From Gammaproteobacteria bacterium (lineage in GTDB: Bacteria > Pseudomonadota > Gammaproteobacteria > Nitrosococcales > Methylophagaceae), in the NCBI GenBank assembly GCA_002400805.1, contig NVRG01000026.1:1-8444 (forward strand): a stretch of 8,444 bases of DNA, written 5' to 3'. How positions within the stretch are numbered: the first letter of the stretch is position 1; each line of letters starts with the position of its first letter. Under the pieces are notes generated by a model. The model saw only the letters and a list, made by a program, of their open reading frames with translations, had not been told where the DNA came from and searched no databases. Below are positions 1 to 6,631 of the stretch, piece after piece. Position numbers and translations under genes: made by a program.

Positions 1-1014
1 CATCGTGCTTACCCAGTTAAATATTTTTACGCCGGTAGGGATAGCAATTAACATGGTTGAATACATGAAAAACAGCTCTCCGCCAAGCGGCATGCCGACG
101 GTAAACATATGGTGAGCCCAGACTACGAAAGCTAGCACCGCAATGGAAATCATGGCATAGACCATAGAGTCATGACCAAAAAGAGGCTTACGAGCAAAGG
201 TTGGAATGATTTGGGAAACGATACCAAAGGCAGGCAAGACTAAAATATACACTTCTGGGTGAGCAAAAAACCAAAATACATGTTGGAACAATATTGGATC
301 ACCACCGCCACCCGCATTGAAGAAACTGGTGCCAAAGTGAATATCCAGTAACATCATGGTCACCACGGCTGCTAATACGGGCATTGCGGCTATTAACAAA
401 AATGCAGTGATCAGCCAGCTCCAGCAAAACATCGGCATTTTCATCATTGTCATGCCCGGTGCTCGCATATTGAACAAGGTAACAATAATATTCATTGCAC
501 CCAGAATCGATGAAATGCCCATCATATGGATTGCAAAGATAAAGAAGGTCACACTCGGTGGTGCATAAGTCGTGGATAAAGGCGCATAAAAAGTCCAACC
601 AAAGTTGGGTGCTCCACCATCCATAAACAAGGTAGAAAGCAGCATGGTAAAGGCAAAAGGTAGGATCCAAAAGCTCCAGTTATTCATTCGGGGCAAGGCC
701 ATGTCGGGCGCGCCGATCATTAAGGGTATCTGCCAATTTGCTAGTCCAACAAACGCGGGCATGATGACACCAAATACCATGATAAGACCGTGCATGGTGG
801 TCATTTGATTAAAGAAGTTTGGTTCTACCAATTGCAGTCCGGGCTGAAATAACTCAGCCCGTATAACCATGGCCATTGCACCACCGACAAAGAACAAGAT
901 GAGCGCAAACACCAAATACATGGTGCCAATATCTTTATGGTTGGTGGTGAGTACCCAGCGCATCATGCCTTTGGCTGGTCCGTGATGATGTGTCGCTTCT
1001 GTATGTTCACTCAT
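1..1014 (-). CDS. coxA: cytochrome c oxidase subunit I (partial, N-terminal 338 residues)
   Basis: This is the catalytic subunit of the haem-copper oxidase, an inner-membrane protein that reduces O2 to water and pumps protons. Only the first 338 codons are inside the window; family members are about 530 residues, so the C-terminal third lies beyond position 1. Visible residues: His75 (TMHGL, one low-spin haem a ligand); CuB ligands His252, His301 and His302 (AHPEVY and WAHHMF); Tyr256, which normally crosslinks to the CuB His; D-channel Asp104 (GAPDMALPR) and Glu254; K-channel Lys330 (PTGVK). These mark an A-type proton-pumping oxidase. The other haem ligands expected near residue 385 are not in view. 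The N-terminus is His-rich (THHHGPAKG), as in many gammaproteobacterial CoxA proteins. The start overlaps the coxB stop as ATGA, and the upstream Shine-Dalgarno is weak, so translation is probably coupled to coxB. Ala251 replaces the more usual Gly before HPEVY. Confidence 0.97.
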   Translation of the reverse strand, partial: MSEHTEATHHHGPAKGMMRWVLTTNHKDIGTMYLVFALILFFVGGAMAMVIRAELFQPGLQLVEPNFFNQMTTMHGLIMVFGVIMPAFVGLANWQIPLMIGAPDMALPRMNNWSFWILPFAFTMLLSTLFMDGGAPNFGWTFYAPLSTTYAPPSVTFFIFAIHMMGISSILGAMNIIVTLFNMRAPGMTMMKMPMFCWSWLITAFLLIAAMPVLAAVVTMMLLDIHFGTSFFNAGGGGDPILFQHVFWFFAHPEVYILVLPAFGIVSQIIPTFARKPLFGHDSMVYAMISIAVLAFVVWAHHMFTVGMPLGGELFFMYSTMLIAIPTGVKIFNWVSTM

Positions 1015-2132
1015 AAGCTTTCATCCATTAATGCCTGAACTTCAGCAGGCGTCACTTTATCACCTGTTTTGTTATCCCAGGCGTTGCGTTCATAAGTAAT
1101 AACAGCTGCAATATCAACAGCAGATAGTTGTTTGGCAAAGGCAGCCATGGCGGTGGCCGTTTTACCATTCATGACAATGTTTAAATGATCGGCCATGTCG
1201 CCAGTGGCGATAGCACTGCCATTGAGTGCAGGAAAGATTGGAGGCATTCCTTGCCCTTCTGCTTGATGGCAGACGGCACAATTTTTTTCATAGACCATGG
1301 CACCCGTGCTCATTAGATCATCCATTGTCCATTCTTGTTGTGCTGATTCTGCCACCGCTAAGTTGGCAACTTTTTGTTGTTGCAACCATGCTTGATATTC
1401 CGGCTCAGTAACCGCTTTAACTTCAATTGGCATAAAGCCATGATGTTTACCGCACAACTCGGCACATTGGCCTCGGTAGGTACCAGTTTCATTGATACGT
1501 GTCCAAGATTCGTTAATGAAACCGGGCACAGCATCTTTCTTAACGGCAAGATCAGGTACCCACCAAGCATGAATGACATCATTCGAGGTAAATAAGAAAC
1601 GAATTTTTTTATTAATGGGCAACACTAAGGCGTTATCCACCTCGAGTAAGTAGTAGGGGTTTTTCTTTTTCTTGTTTTCGATTTCGTCCATGGTCGTGGC
1701 TAAGACACTAAAGAAATCGACATCTTCACCAATGTATTTGTAGTGCCACTTCCATTGATAACCGGTTACCTGGATATCAATATCGGACTCAGTGGAATCG
1801 TACATATCGACAAGGGTATAAGTAGCAGGAACAGCCATGGCAATCAAAATGACAAACGGAATGATTGTCCAGATTATTTCAATTGTGACGTTGCCATGAA
1901 ATTGCTTTGCCTTCGCACCTTTTGATTTTCGATGGTGGAAGATAGACCAGAACATGACACCGAAGACCACAATAGCAATCACCAAGCAGATATAGAAGAT
2001 GGTCATATGTAGACCATAAATTGCTTGGCTAGTATCGGTTACACCGATGGGCATATTGAGGTCCCAGGCAGAAAAAACATGGCCTGGATAGAAGATAAGA
2101 GCGACACAAAACAGATGCAGGAATCGATTCAT
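1011..2132 (-). CDS. coxB: cytochrome c oxidase subunit II with fused C-terminal cytochrome c domain (caa3 type)
   Basis: This subunit receives electrons and passes them through the dinuclear CuA centre to CoxA. In order (373 aa): a signal peptide, residues 1-21, likely cut after FSA; two membrane helices at about 42-64 and 85-108; a periplasmic cupredoxin domain with the aromatic GYQWKW segment (124-129) used for electron entry; CuA ligands His188, Cys223, Cys227, His231 and Met234, with Glu225 supplying its backbone carbonyl; and a cytochrome c domain with the haem motif CAVCH (285-289) and a likely distal ligand Met329. The fused haem domain makes this a caa3-type oxidase, in which an external cytochrome c docks to the fused haem first. 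The start is an ATG with AAGGA 8 nt upstream (2141-2145). It is the first gene of the operon and overlaps coxA by 4 nt. Other family members usually have Asp or Glu where His230 sits (CGKHHGFM), a small variation beside the CuA ligand. Confidence 0.97.
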   Translation of the reverse strand: MNRFLHLFCVALIFYPGHVFSAWDLNMPIGVTDTSQAIYGLHMTIFYICLVIAIVVFGVMFWSIFHHRKSKGAKAKQFHGNVTIEIIWTIIPFVILIAMAVPATYTLVDMYDSTESDIDIQVTGYQWKWHYKYIGEDVDFFSVLATTMDEIENKKKKNPYYLLEVDNALVLPINKKIRFLFTSNDVIHAWWVPDLAVKKDAVPGFINESWTRINETGTYRGQCAELCGKHHGFMPIEVKAVTEPEYQAWLQQQKVANLAVAESAQQEWTMDDLMSTGAMVYEKNCAVCHQAEGQGMPPIFPALNGSAIATGDMADHLNIVMNGKTATAMAAFAKQLSAVDIAAVITYERNAWDNKTGDKVTPAEVQALMDESL

Positions 2133-2205
2133 AAATAGTTTCCTTGCTTTAGTTACACCTTTTCAGGCTACATCTTGCACAAACTATTCTTTCTCTCTGG
2201 ACTTC

Positions 2206-2233
2206 AGTATAAGCCTATTTTTTTCGTTTTGAA
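2206..2233 (-). promoter_or_regulatory. candidate sigma-70 promoter of the coxBA operon
   Basis: Read on the minus strand, TTCAAA (2228-2233, 4 of 6 matches to the -35 consensus) is separated by 16 bp from TATACT (2206-2211, 5 of 6 matches to the -10 consensus). Transcription would begin near 2199, leaving a leader of about 67 nt before the coxB ATG. The spacer is A-rich. The match is moderate, and no operator for an oxygen or redox regulator could be recognised nearby. Confidence 0.45.
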
Positions 2234-2307
2234 CAGAAATTATTAATTCACCTCATTTTACAGTGGATGGTTAGGTTTATGATTTAACTATAATTTATAT
2301 GAATTTA

Positions 2308-2341
2308 GGCATAAACGAAGCCTCATGACTTCGTTTATGCC
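2308..2341 (-). terminator. perfect 13-bp hairpin, possible terminator of the deacylase gene
   Basis: A left arm GGCATAAACGAAG (2308-2320) and an exactly complementary right arm (2329-2341) flank an 8-nt loop. It lies 31 bp after the stop of the YbaK-like gene and upstream of the cox promoter, a sensible place to end the first transcript. In the direction of transcription the following DNA is A/T-rich but has no clean run of T, so it is either a weak intrinsic terminator or an mRNA 3'-end stabiliser. Confidence 0.55.
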
Positions 2342-2372
2342 ATGGCTTGCTCTTTAACGGCTGAATCAATAA

Positions 2373-2855
2373 CTAATGAAACACTTCGCTACTAAAGCGA
2401 GCGTGTTTGGTCGTACCCATTAATTTTTCAAATTGCTTATGAGTCAGATGAATTAAAGTTTCATGATCGCCAGCTTCGAAATAGATATCAACCAGCTGGT
2501 TTAAAGTTTCATCATAGACTGTGTTCATGTTATACGCTTGGCCAATAGCGGGCACCGCACCAGGGTCACAATCATTAAACATTTTGTAAACCTGATCTTC
2601 ATTAACGATATGCAGATCTAATACGTTTAGTTGGTCTCTCAGTTTGTGCAGACTGATTTTGTAATGCGCAGGCAATAGAGCCATTAGGCGTCGACCTTCG
2701 TCATCTTCAAGGACTACGGCTTTAGCAATACTGTCAGGTGAAATGTGGGCTGCGACTGCGGTGCTAATGGAGCTATTTGAGTGACCATGATTGATGACTT
2801 CGTAGCGAATATCACGGGAGTCTAAATAATCGGAAACGCGAGCTGAAATACTCAT
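2373..2855 (-). CDS. YbaK/EbsC-family aminoacyl-tRNA deacylase
   Basis: The 160-aa product matches the YbaK/prolyl-tRNA-synthetase-associated domain over its whole length. These cytoplasmic enzymes hydrolyse mischarged aminoacyl-tRNAs in trans. Visible landmarks: the AKAVVLEDD strand (44-52), whose Lys45 matches the conserved lysine of YbaK/ProX proteins; CDPGAVPAIG (96-105), the family's G-x-x-P-x-G turn; and YFEAGDHE (125-132), the usual G-D-H motif. The substrate cannot be told from sequence; family members differ over Cys-tRNA, Ala-tRNA and others. I chose the ATG at 2855 (protein begins MSISARV) because GGAGG sits 8 nt upstream at 2864-2868; a longer reading from a TTG at 2870 would run through that ribosome site. 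The gene has its own strong promoter (2895-2923) and a hairpin after it, so it is probably monocistronic. Confidence 0.88.
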   Translation of the reverse strand: MSISARVSDYLDSRDIRYEVINHGHSNSSISTAVAAHISPDSIAKAVVLEDDEGRRLMALLPAHYKISLHKLRDQLNVLDLHIVNEDQVYKMFNDCDPGAVPAIGQAYNMNTVYDETLNQLVDIYFEAGDHETLIHLTHKQFEKLMGTTKHARFSSEVFH

Positions 2856-2863
2856 GACTTTAT

Positions 2864-2868
2864 CCTCC
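2864..2868 (-). promoter_or_regulatory. Shine-Dalgarno that fixes the deacylase start
   Basis: GGAGG on the minus strand ends 8 nt before the ATG at 2855. It selects that ATG over the in-frame TTG at 2870, which would otherwise add five residues. Confidence 0.85.
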
Positions 2869-2894
2869 AATACAGGACAAATTTCCTAATTTTT

Positions 2895-2923
2895 ATTATA
2901 GGACTGGAAACACGTTTTGTCAC
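2895..2923 (-). promoter_or_regulatory. near-consensus sigma-70 promoter of the deacylase gene
   Basis: On the minus strand GTGACA (2918-2923, 5 of 6 matches to TTGACA) is followed after exactly 17 bp by a perfect TATAAT (2895-2900). The predicted start is near 2888, giving a leader of about 33 nt that contains the GGAGG ribosome site. This is the best promoter match I found in the window and implies strong, largely constitutive transcription. Confidence 0.82.
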
Positions 2924-2968
2924 CCTTAGGAATTATTTGTTAATAGGATATCTTCAATATGCAGACGC

Positions 2969-3466
2969 TCAATGTTTGGTGGCCCAGTCTTGAATTAATT
3001 GTTTAGCTTGATGAATTTGAGCGCTACTCATCTTTTCAGACACTTTGAGGAGATTATTACTGGCATCATCAATGTTATTTGATTCAGCAAGCTGCCACCA
3101 GAGATAGGCCATCTCATAATCTTGCATAATGCCTTGGCCTTGATAAAACATGTTGCCAAGTTGGTTCTGTGCTTCACCGTGACTTTGGTTTGCCGCTTGT
3201 TGTAGCCACTTAATCGCTTCAGTGCTGTTTTTTTCGATGCCTGTGCCGAGGTGATACATAATGGCAAGGTTATATTGTGCAATGCCATAACCTTGTTCGG
3301 CCGCACGACGGTACCACTTTAAGGTTTCGTTATAATCTTGTTCGACACCATGACCATGTAGATACATGTAAGCCAAGGTGTTTTGAGCGACCACATTGCC
3401 ATCTTTCGCTGCTTTTTTACATTTCACCACATATTCTTTTTGTGACAATTGTTCTTGTTGACTCAC
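2969..3466 (-). CDS. Sel1-like repeat protein
   Basis: The 165-aa product carries three tandem Sel1-like (TPR-type) repeats of about 36 residues: roughly 26-62 (AYMYLHGHGVEQD, then WYRRAAEQG), 63-98 (AIMYHLGTGIEKN, then WLQQAANQS) and 99-134 (GNMFYQGQGIMQD, then WWQLAESN). Each is a helix-turn-helix pair with the typical G-x-G turn and A-x-x-W-x-x-x-A second helix. Such repeats form a curved solenoid that binds other proteins; no enzyme domain is present. There is no signal peptide or membrane segment, so a cytoplasmic adaptor is likely, although many Sel1 proteins are exported. It starts at a GTG with GGAGA 6 nt upstream (3473-3477). A Lys/Gln-rich helix precedes the repeats, and the C-terminal tail (135-165) is a helical cap. 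Partners are unknown. Transcription diverges from the gene at 3695. Confidence 0.88.
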   Translation of the reverse strand: MSQQEQLSQKEYVVKCKKAAKDGNVVAQNTLAYMYLHGHGVEQDYNETLKWYRRAAEQGYGIAQYNLAIMYHLGTGIEKNSTEAIKWLQQAANQSHGEAQNQLGNMFYQGQGIMQDYEMAYLWWQLAESNNIDDASNNLLKVSEKMSSAQIHQAKQLIQDWATKH

Positions 3467-3694
3467 TCGTTTTCTCCGATCATGTTTCTGGACAATGCAT
3501 CACAGGCTCAATGCCACTATTTTCGGGAAAAATTCGGTGGATATATTGTCGAGCGACGACTTTTAAATAACCCACTATTTTAAGCGAAATTAGTCATAGT
3601 TACCAAACAGTTTGTTTAAATTTATGTCGAGATAGGGAGTGATACTGATAAAGTAACGTTATAGGTATTACACAGAGTTATGTAGGAAGTCAGT
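3467..3694. other. divergent intergenic control region
   Basis: This 228-bp A/T-rich stretch separates two divergent genes and must hold promoters for both, with the ribosome sites at its ends (GGAGA at 3473-3477 on minus, AGGAAG at 3684-3689 on plus). I could not find a pair of -35/-10 hexamers with acceptable spacing on either strand, nor a clear operator or RNA element. Confidence 0.5.
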
Positions 3695-4222
3695 ATGGCG
3701 AATATTAATATTTCAAAACAAGATAAAACAGTCATTAACGCGGCAATTAAATTGGGTGATTGGTTATTATCGTTACCGGAAGTCGAGGGCAGTGCCGCTG
3801 ATAGCATTAAAGCGATTCAGCAAGCATTAAAAAAATTACCCAAAATAAATGATGGCACCTTATCAATGTATGGCGTGAGCATTGAACGAGGTGATGAACA
3901 CCAAGGATTGGTCCGTGGTTGGGATATGTCATTAGAATATTTTGCCAAGGATAATGATAGACAGGGCGGTTTAGAGTTATTTAGTTCGTATATTTCTATT
4001 CCGGAATCTACGGATGAATTGATTCTTGCTGAGAAAGATAAAAATGAAATGTATTTCCATTGGCCGGTTGGTGATGTAGGGCCTTTGATTAGCCCGCAAC
4101 AACAAAAACAATGGATAGATGACGTGAGCCGGCCTCTTCAGTTCTTTCAAGCTGGTGATCGCCTACGGTTAGAAGTGGTGCACCAAGATCATTATGCTGA
4201 GATTGAATGTAACGTGGCTTAG
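3695..4222 (+). CDS. hypothetical protein, first gene of a pair with a Gre-family factor
   Basis: I do not recognise this 175-aa protein. It is soluble and acidic, with no signal peptide, membrane helix or cysteine-rich metal site; the single Cys is near the C-terminus (ECNVA). Residues 1-48 look helical and end in a Lys-rich amphipathic helix (IQQALKKLPK). The remainder looks like alternating beta strands, with the conspicuous segments LVRGWDMSLEYF (about 72-83), LELFSSYISIP (94-104), MYFHWPVGDVG (119-129) and a closing pair of strands (DRLRLEVV and YAEIECNV). The start is an ATG with AGGAAG 5 nt upstream, and no earlier start is available because an upstream ATG runs straight into TAG. It lies 23 bp before the Gre-like gene on the same strand, so the two are probably co-transcribed and may be functionally linked. 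The reading frame and ribosome site make it a real gene; the function is unknown. Confidence 0.8.
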   Translation: MANINISKQDKTVINAAIKLGDWLLSLPEVEGSAADSIKAIQQALKKLPKINDGTLSMYGVSIERGDEHQGLVRGWDMSLEYFAKDNDRQGGLELFSSYISIPESTDELILAEKDKNEMYFHWPVGDVGPLISPQQQKQWIDDVSRPLQFFQAGDRLRLEVVHQDHYAEIECNVA

Positions 4223-4245
4223 CCTATATCGACACGAGGTGGATC

Positions 4246-4740
4246 ATGAGTAGAGCATTTGTAAAAGAACCGGATGGCGACCAAGTTAGCGATGACCAAC
4301 CTGAATGGCCAATAAGCGAGCACACTAATTTTGTGACTGTGTACGGTCTACAACAGCTGCAAGCACGCCGTGAGTTACGACTAAAACAGCAAGATGTCTT
4401 AAATATGGATAAAGACTCGATGAGCAGTAAAGTTGAACTGGCTCAGATAGGCCGAGAATTACGTTATCTCACCGCTCGAATTTCTACTACGAAAGTAGTG
4501 CTAATACCCCAAGATAAAACCATCGTTAAAATCGGTGCTAGCGTTAACATCATTGATGACGAGAGTCGTGAATATCAGTTTCAAATTGTCGGTGAAGATG
4601 AAGCGGATGTTAAGTTAGGAAAAATTAGCTGGGTATCACCACTTGCCTCGGCATTATTAGATCGAGCATTAGGTGAAGAAGTACTGTGGAAACGGCCCAG
4701 TGGTGATCTTGTTGTCGAGATAGATAAAATCCACTACTAA
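4246..4740 (+). CDS. GreA/GreB-family transcription factor with shortened coiled coil
   Basis: The C-terminal half (about 95-164) is a clear Gre FKBP-like domain: V-x-I-x-D strand, IVGEDEADVKLGKISWVSPL (114-133), then ALLDRALGEEV and a final strand ending IHY, the normal GreA/GreB end. This domain docks on the beta' rim of the RNA polymerase secondary channel. The N-terminus has a 28-residue acidic lead (MSRAFVKEPDGD) and then a coiled coil, aligned with GreB from VTVYGLQQL to RELRYLTARI. Between those anchors it is about 14 residues shorter than GreB, as if a similar length were missing from each helix. The tip motif GDxSENAxY, whose acidic residues activate transcript cleavage, is absent; the tip reads NMDKDSMSSK (53-62). 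It may therefore act as a Gre-like competitor or modulator, in the manner of Rnk or Gfh1, and not as a cleavage factor. The ribosome site is strong: GAGGTGG (4236-4242), 3 nt before ATG. Confidence 0.85.
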   Translation: MSRAFVKEPDGDQVSDDQPEWPISEHTNFVTVYGLQQLQARRELRLKQQDVLNMDKDSMSSKVELAQIGRELRYLTARISTTKVVLIPQDKTIVKIGASVNIIDDESREYQFQIVGEDEADVKLGKISWVSPLASALLDRALGEEVLWKRPSGDLVVEIDKIHY

Positions 4741-4870
4741 CGATGCTACTTTTGTTATATCGAGATGGTGCTATCGGGCAAAATTCCTGAGTTTATCTGA
4801 GTTATAGTTAAGCCCAATTTGGTTGAAATAAGTCATTAAAAACCGAAAAGACAAGGTATGGAAATTAAAT

Positions 4871-6616
4871 ATGCTTAGCAAGTTAGTTGGAATATTTGTA
4901 GCCCTCGTTGTGGCCCCCGTACTGCTGGCGGCAGATCTAGATTGGCCCGTATTTGGTGGTAATAAACTTCATCAACGTCATACAACTGCCACACAGATAT
5001 CACTGGATAATGTAGACAATCTGCAATTAGCTTGGGAATACGACACTGGCATAGCGGCCACCTTTCAAGCAACGCCCATCGTTCAGCAAGGAGTGATGTA
5101 TCTATCTTTGCCATTTAATGATGTTGTGGCCTTAGATGCAATATCGGGCAAAGAAATATGGCGTTATCATCATGATCGAAATAAAGACTACAACATGTGT
5201 TGTGGCCCGGCCAATCGTGGTGTGGCCGTCTCTGAGGGTAAGGTTTTTATGGGTACAGTTGATGCCCGTTTACTCGCCTTGGATGCAAAGACGGGTAAAA
5301 AACTATGGGATATTGATGTCGTTCAGGGTGAGTTTGGCATCCAAGAAGATATTGCTAGTTTGAACGATCACGGTGAACAACATGTATCCGGCACTTCGGG
5401 AGCCGGTTTGAATATGGCGCCTATGGTTTATAAGGGTAAAGTGATCGTTGGTATTACCGGCGTAGGTTATGGCCTTCACCTCAACTCACCTGACCCTGAT
5501 GCTCCATTGGGTGCGGTTGTCGGGATTGCGGGCAAGTATGGTCGCCGCGGGTTTCTAGCCGCTTATGACATGAATTCCGGTGAGCGGAAGTGGAAATTTG
5601 ATACGATTTCATCCCAAGGCTGGGAAGGTGATTTTACAGCTGAAACGGCTGATGGAATCAAATTACCTCGCAATATAGAAAAAGAAAAAGCTGATCTCAA
5701 TCAATACCAAGATGCATGGCGTTATGGTGGTGGTTCAGCTTGGAGCACGCCAGCTATCGATCATGAAACTGGTTTATTGTATTTCGGTACAGGAAATCCT
5801 TCGCCACAAATGGAAGGTTCTTCTCGGCCGGGTGATAATTTATATTCGGTTTCGCTGGTGGCATTAGATGCAAACTCGGGTGAATATAAGTGGCATTATC
5901 AACAGGTTCCTCATGATATGTGGGGCTATGATGTGGCTAGCCCACCGGTTTTATATACTGCGACTATTGATGGCAAAGAAGTACCCGTAGTAGGACAGGC
6001 TGGAAAGACTGGCTGGTTTTATGTGCATCATCGTTCTACCGGTGAGCTTTTGTTTAAAAGTGAGGCTTTCGTACCTCAGAGCAACCTATTTTCCTTGGCG
6101 AGCCGTGAAGGCACGGTGATTTACCCGGGTGTTTTTGGTGGCGCTAATTGGTCACCGGTCTCGGTAGATGAACAACGTCGATTAGTGTTTATAGCGGGTG
6201 TGCATTGGCCAGTGACGTATACCTTGCATGAACGTGCTGAAACAGCGGATAAACCAGCATTAAGATATTCATCTATGGCGCCGGTAACAACAGGATCGCA
6301 ATATGGGATATTGAGTGCAGTTAATATAGACAGTGGCAAACTTGTTTGGCAACACCAAACACCAAATCCTCTTCTTGGGGGAATATTAAGCACCCAAACG
6401 GGACTGGTATTTAGTGGCGAAGGTGGCGGTGAGTTATTTGCAGTTGACGCAATGACCGGTGAGAAAAAATGGGCGGGCGGAGCGGAAGCGGGAGTTAATG
6501 CGCCACCCATCAGTTATTCAATTGATGGAAAACAATATATTGCAGTCGCTGCGGGTGGCAATAAGCTATTTGGTTATAAAAGTGGCCAAAAATTAATGGT
6601 TTGGGCTTTACCTTAA
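4871..6616 (+). CDS. secreted PQQ-type quinoprotein dehydrogenase (beta-propeller), atypical active site
   Basis: The 581-aa product has a signal peptide (1-20, likely cut after VLLA), so it is periplasmic, and an eight-bladed quinoprotein propeller. Six tryptophan-docking repeats of the form A-x-D-x-x-(S/T)-G-x-x-x-W start near 87, 136, 231, 331, 483 and 524. The vicinal pair Cys110-Cys111 and Arg116 (CCGPANRGV) match the disulfide and PQQ-contacting Arg of methanol/ethanol dehydrogenases. FGTGNP (305-310) supplies the metal-ligand Asn309, and Lys379 (AGKTG) matches the active-site Lys of quinoprotein glucose dehydrogenase. There is no fused cytochrome c. The usual WD(Y/M)D motif is WGYD (351-354), so Gly352 stands where the catalytic Asp is expected, and the Glu metal ligand also appears absent. 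The chain ends WALP, as relatives do. The substrate is unknown (alcohol, sugar or other), and activity is uncertain. The ribosome site is GGAA (4860-4863). The gene is followed after 15 bp by the DUF523 gene. Confidence 0.85.
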   Translation: MLSKLVGIFVALVVAPVLLAADLDWPVFGGNKLHQRHTTATQISLDNVDNLQLAWEYDTGIAATFQATPIVQQGVMYLSLPFNDVVALDAISGKEIWRYHHDRNKDYNMCCGPANRGVAVSEGKVFMGTVDARLLALDAKTGKKLWDIDVVQGEFGIQEDIASLNDHGEQHVSGTSGAGLNMAPMVYKGKVIVGITGVGYGLHLNSPDPDAPLGAVVGIAGKYGRRGFLAAYDMNSGERKWKFDTISSQGWEGDFTAETADGIKLPRNIEKEKADLNQYQDAWRYGGGSAWSTPAIDHETGLLYFGTGNPSPQMEGSSRPGDNLYSVSLVALDANSGEYKWHYQQVPHDMWGYDVASPPVLYTATIDGKEVPVVGQAGKTGWFYVHHRSTGELLFKSEAFVPQSNLFSLASREGTVIYPGVFGGANWSPVSVDEQRRLVFIAGVHWPVTYTLHERAETADKPALRYSSMAPVTTGSQYGILSAVNIDSGKLVWQHQTPNPLLGGILSTQTGLVFSGEGGGELFAVDAMTGEKKWAGGAEAGVNAPPISYSIDGKQYIAVAAGGNKLFGYKSGQKLMVWALP

Positions 6617-6631
6617 TACAACGGTGTCACG

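Noticed and set aside
241..300. Ala instead of Gly before the HPEVY motif of CoxA.
   Set aside because: The catalytic His, Glu and Tyr are all present, and I believe Ala at this position occurs in other bacterial oxidases, so it is not likely to be meaningful.
299..670. A 123-codon minus-strand ORF and two plus-strand ORFs inside the coxA region.
   Set aside because: They are out-of-frame shadows; the coxA frame is open throughout and carries all the catalytic motifs.
1011..2132. The fusion of cytochrome c to CoxB as an unusual domain combination.
   Set aside because: This is the standard caa3 arrangement in many proteobacteria.
3277..3570. A plus-strand 97-codon ORF overlapping the Sel1 gene.
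   Set aside because: Its first two thirds are antisense to clear Sel1 repeats, its composition is Cys/His-rich in a shadow-like way, and there is no good ribosome site.
4858..4878. A six-codon ORF (MEIKYA) overlapping the start of the quinoprotein gene, a possible leader peptide.
   Set aside because: The only purine-rich site (AAGG) is a single base from its ATG, too close to serve it, and there is no regulatory codon run. GGAA just inside it fits the real start at 4871 better.
6121..6510. A 129-codon antisense ORF within the quinoprotein gene.
   Set aside because: It is Pro/Ser/Thr-rich without domain features or a ribosome site and lies opposite a well-supported coding frame.
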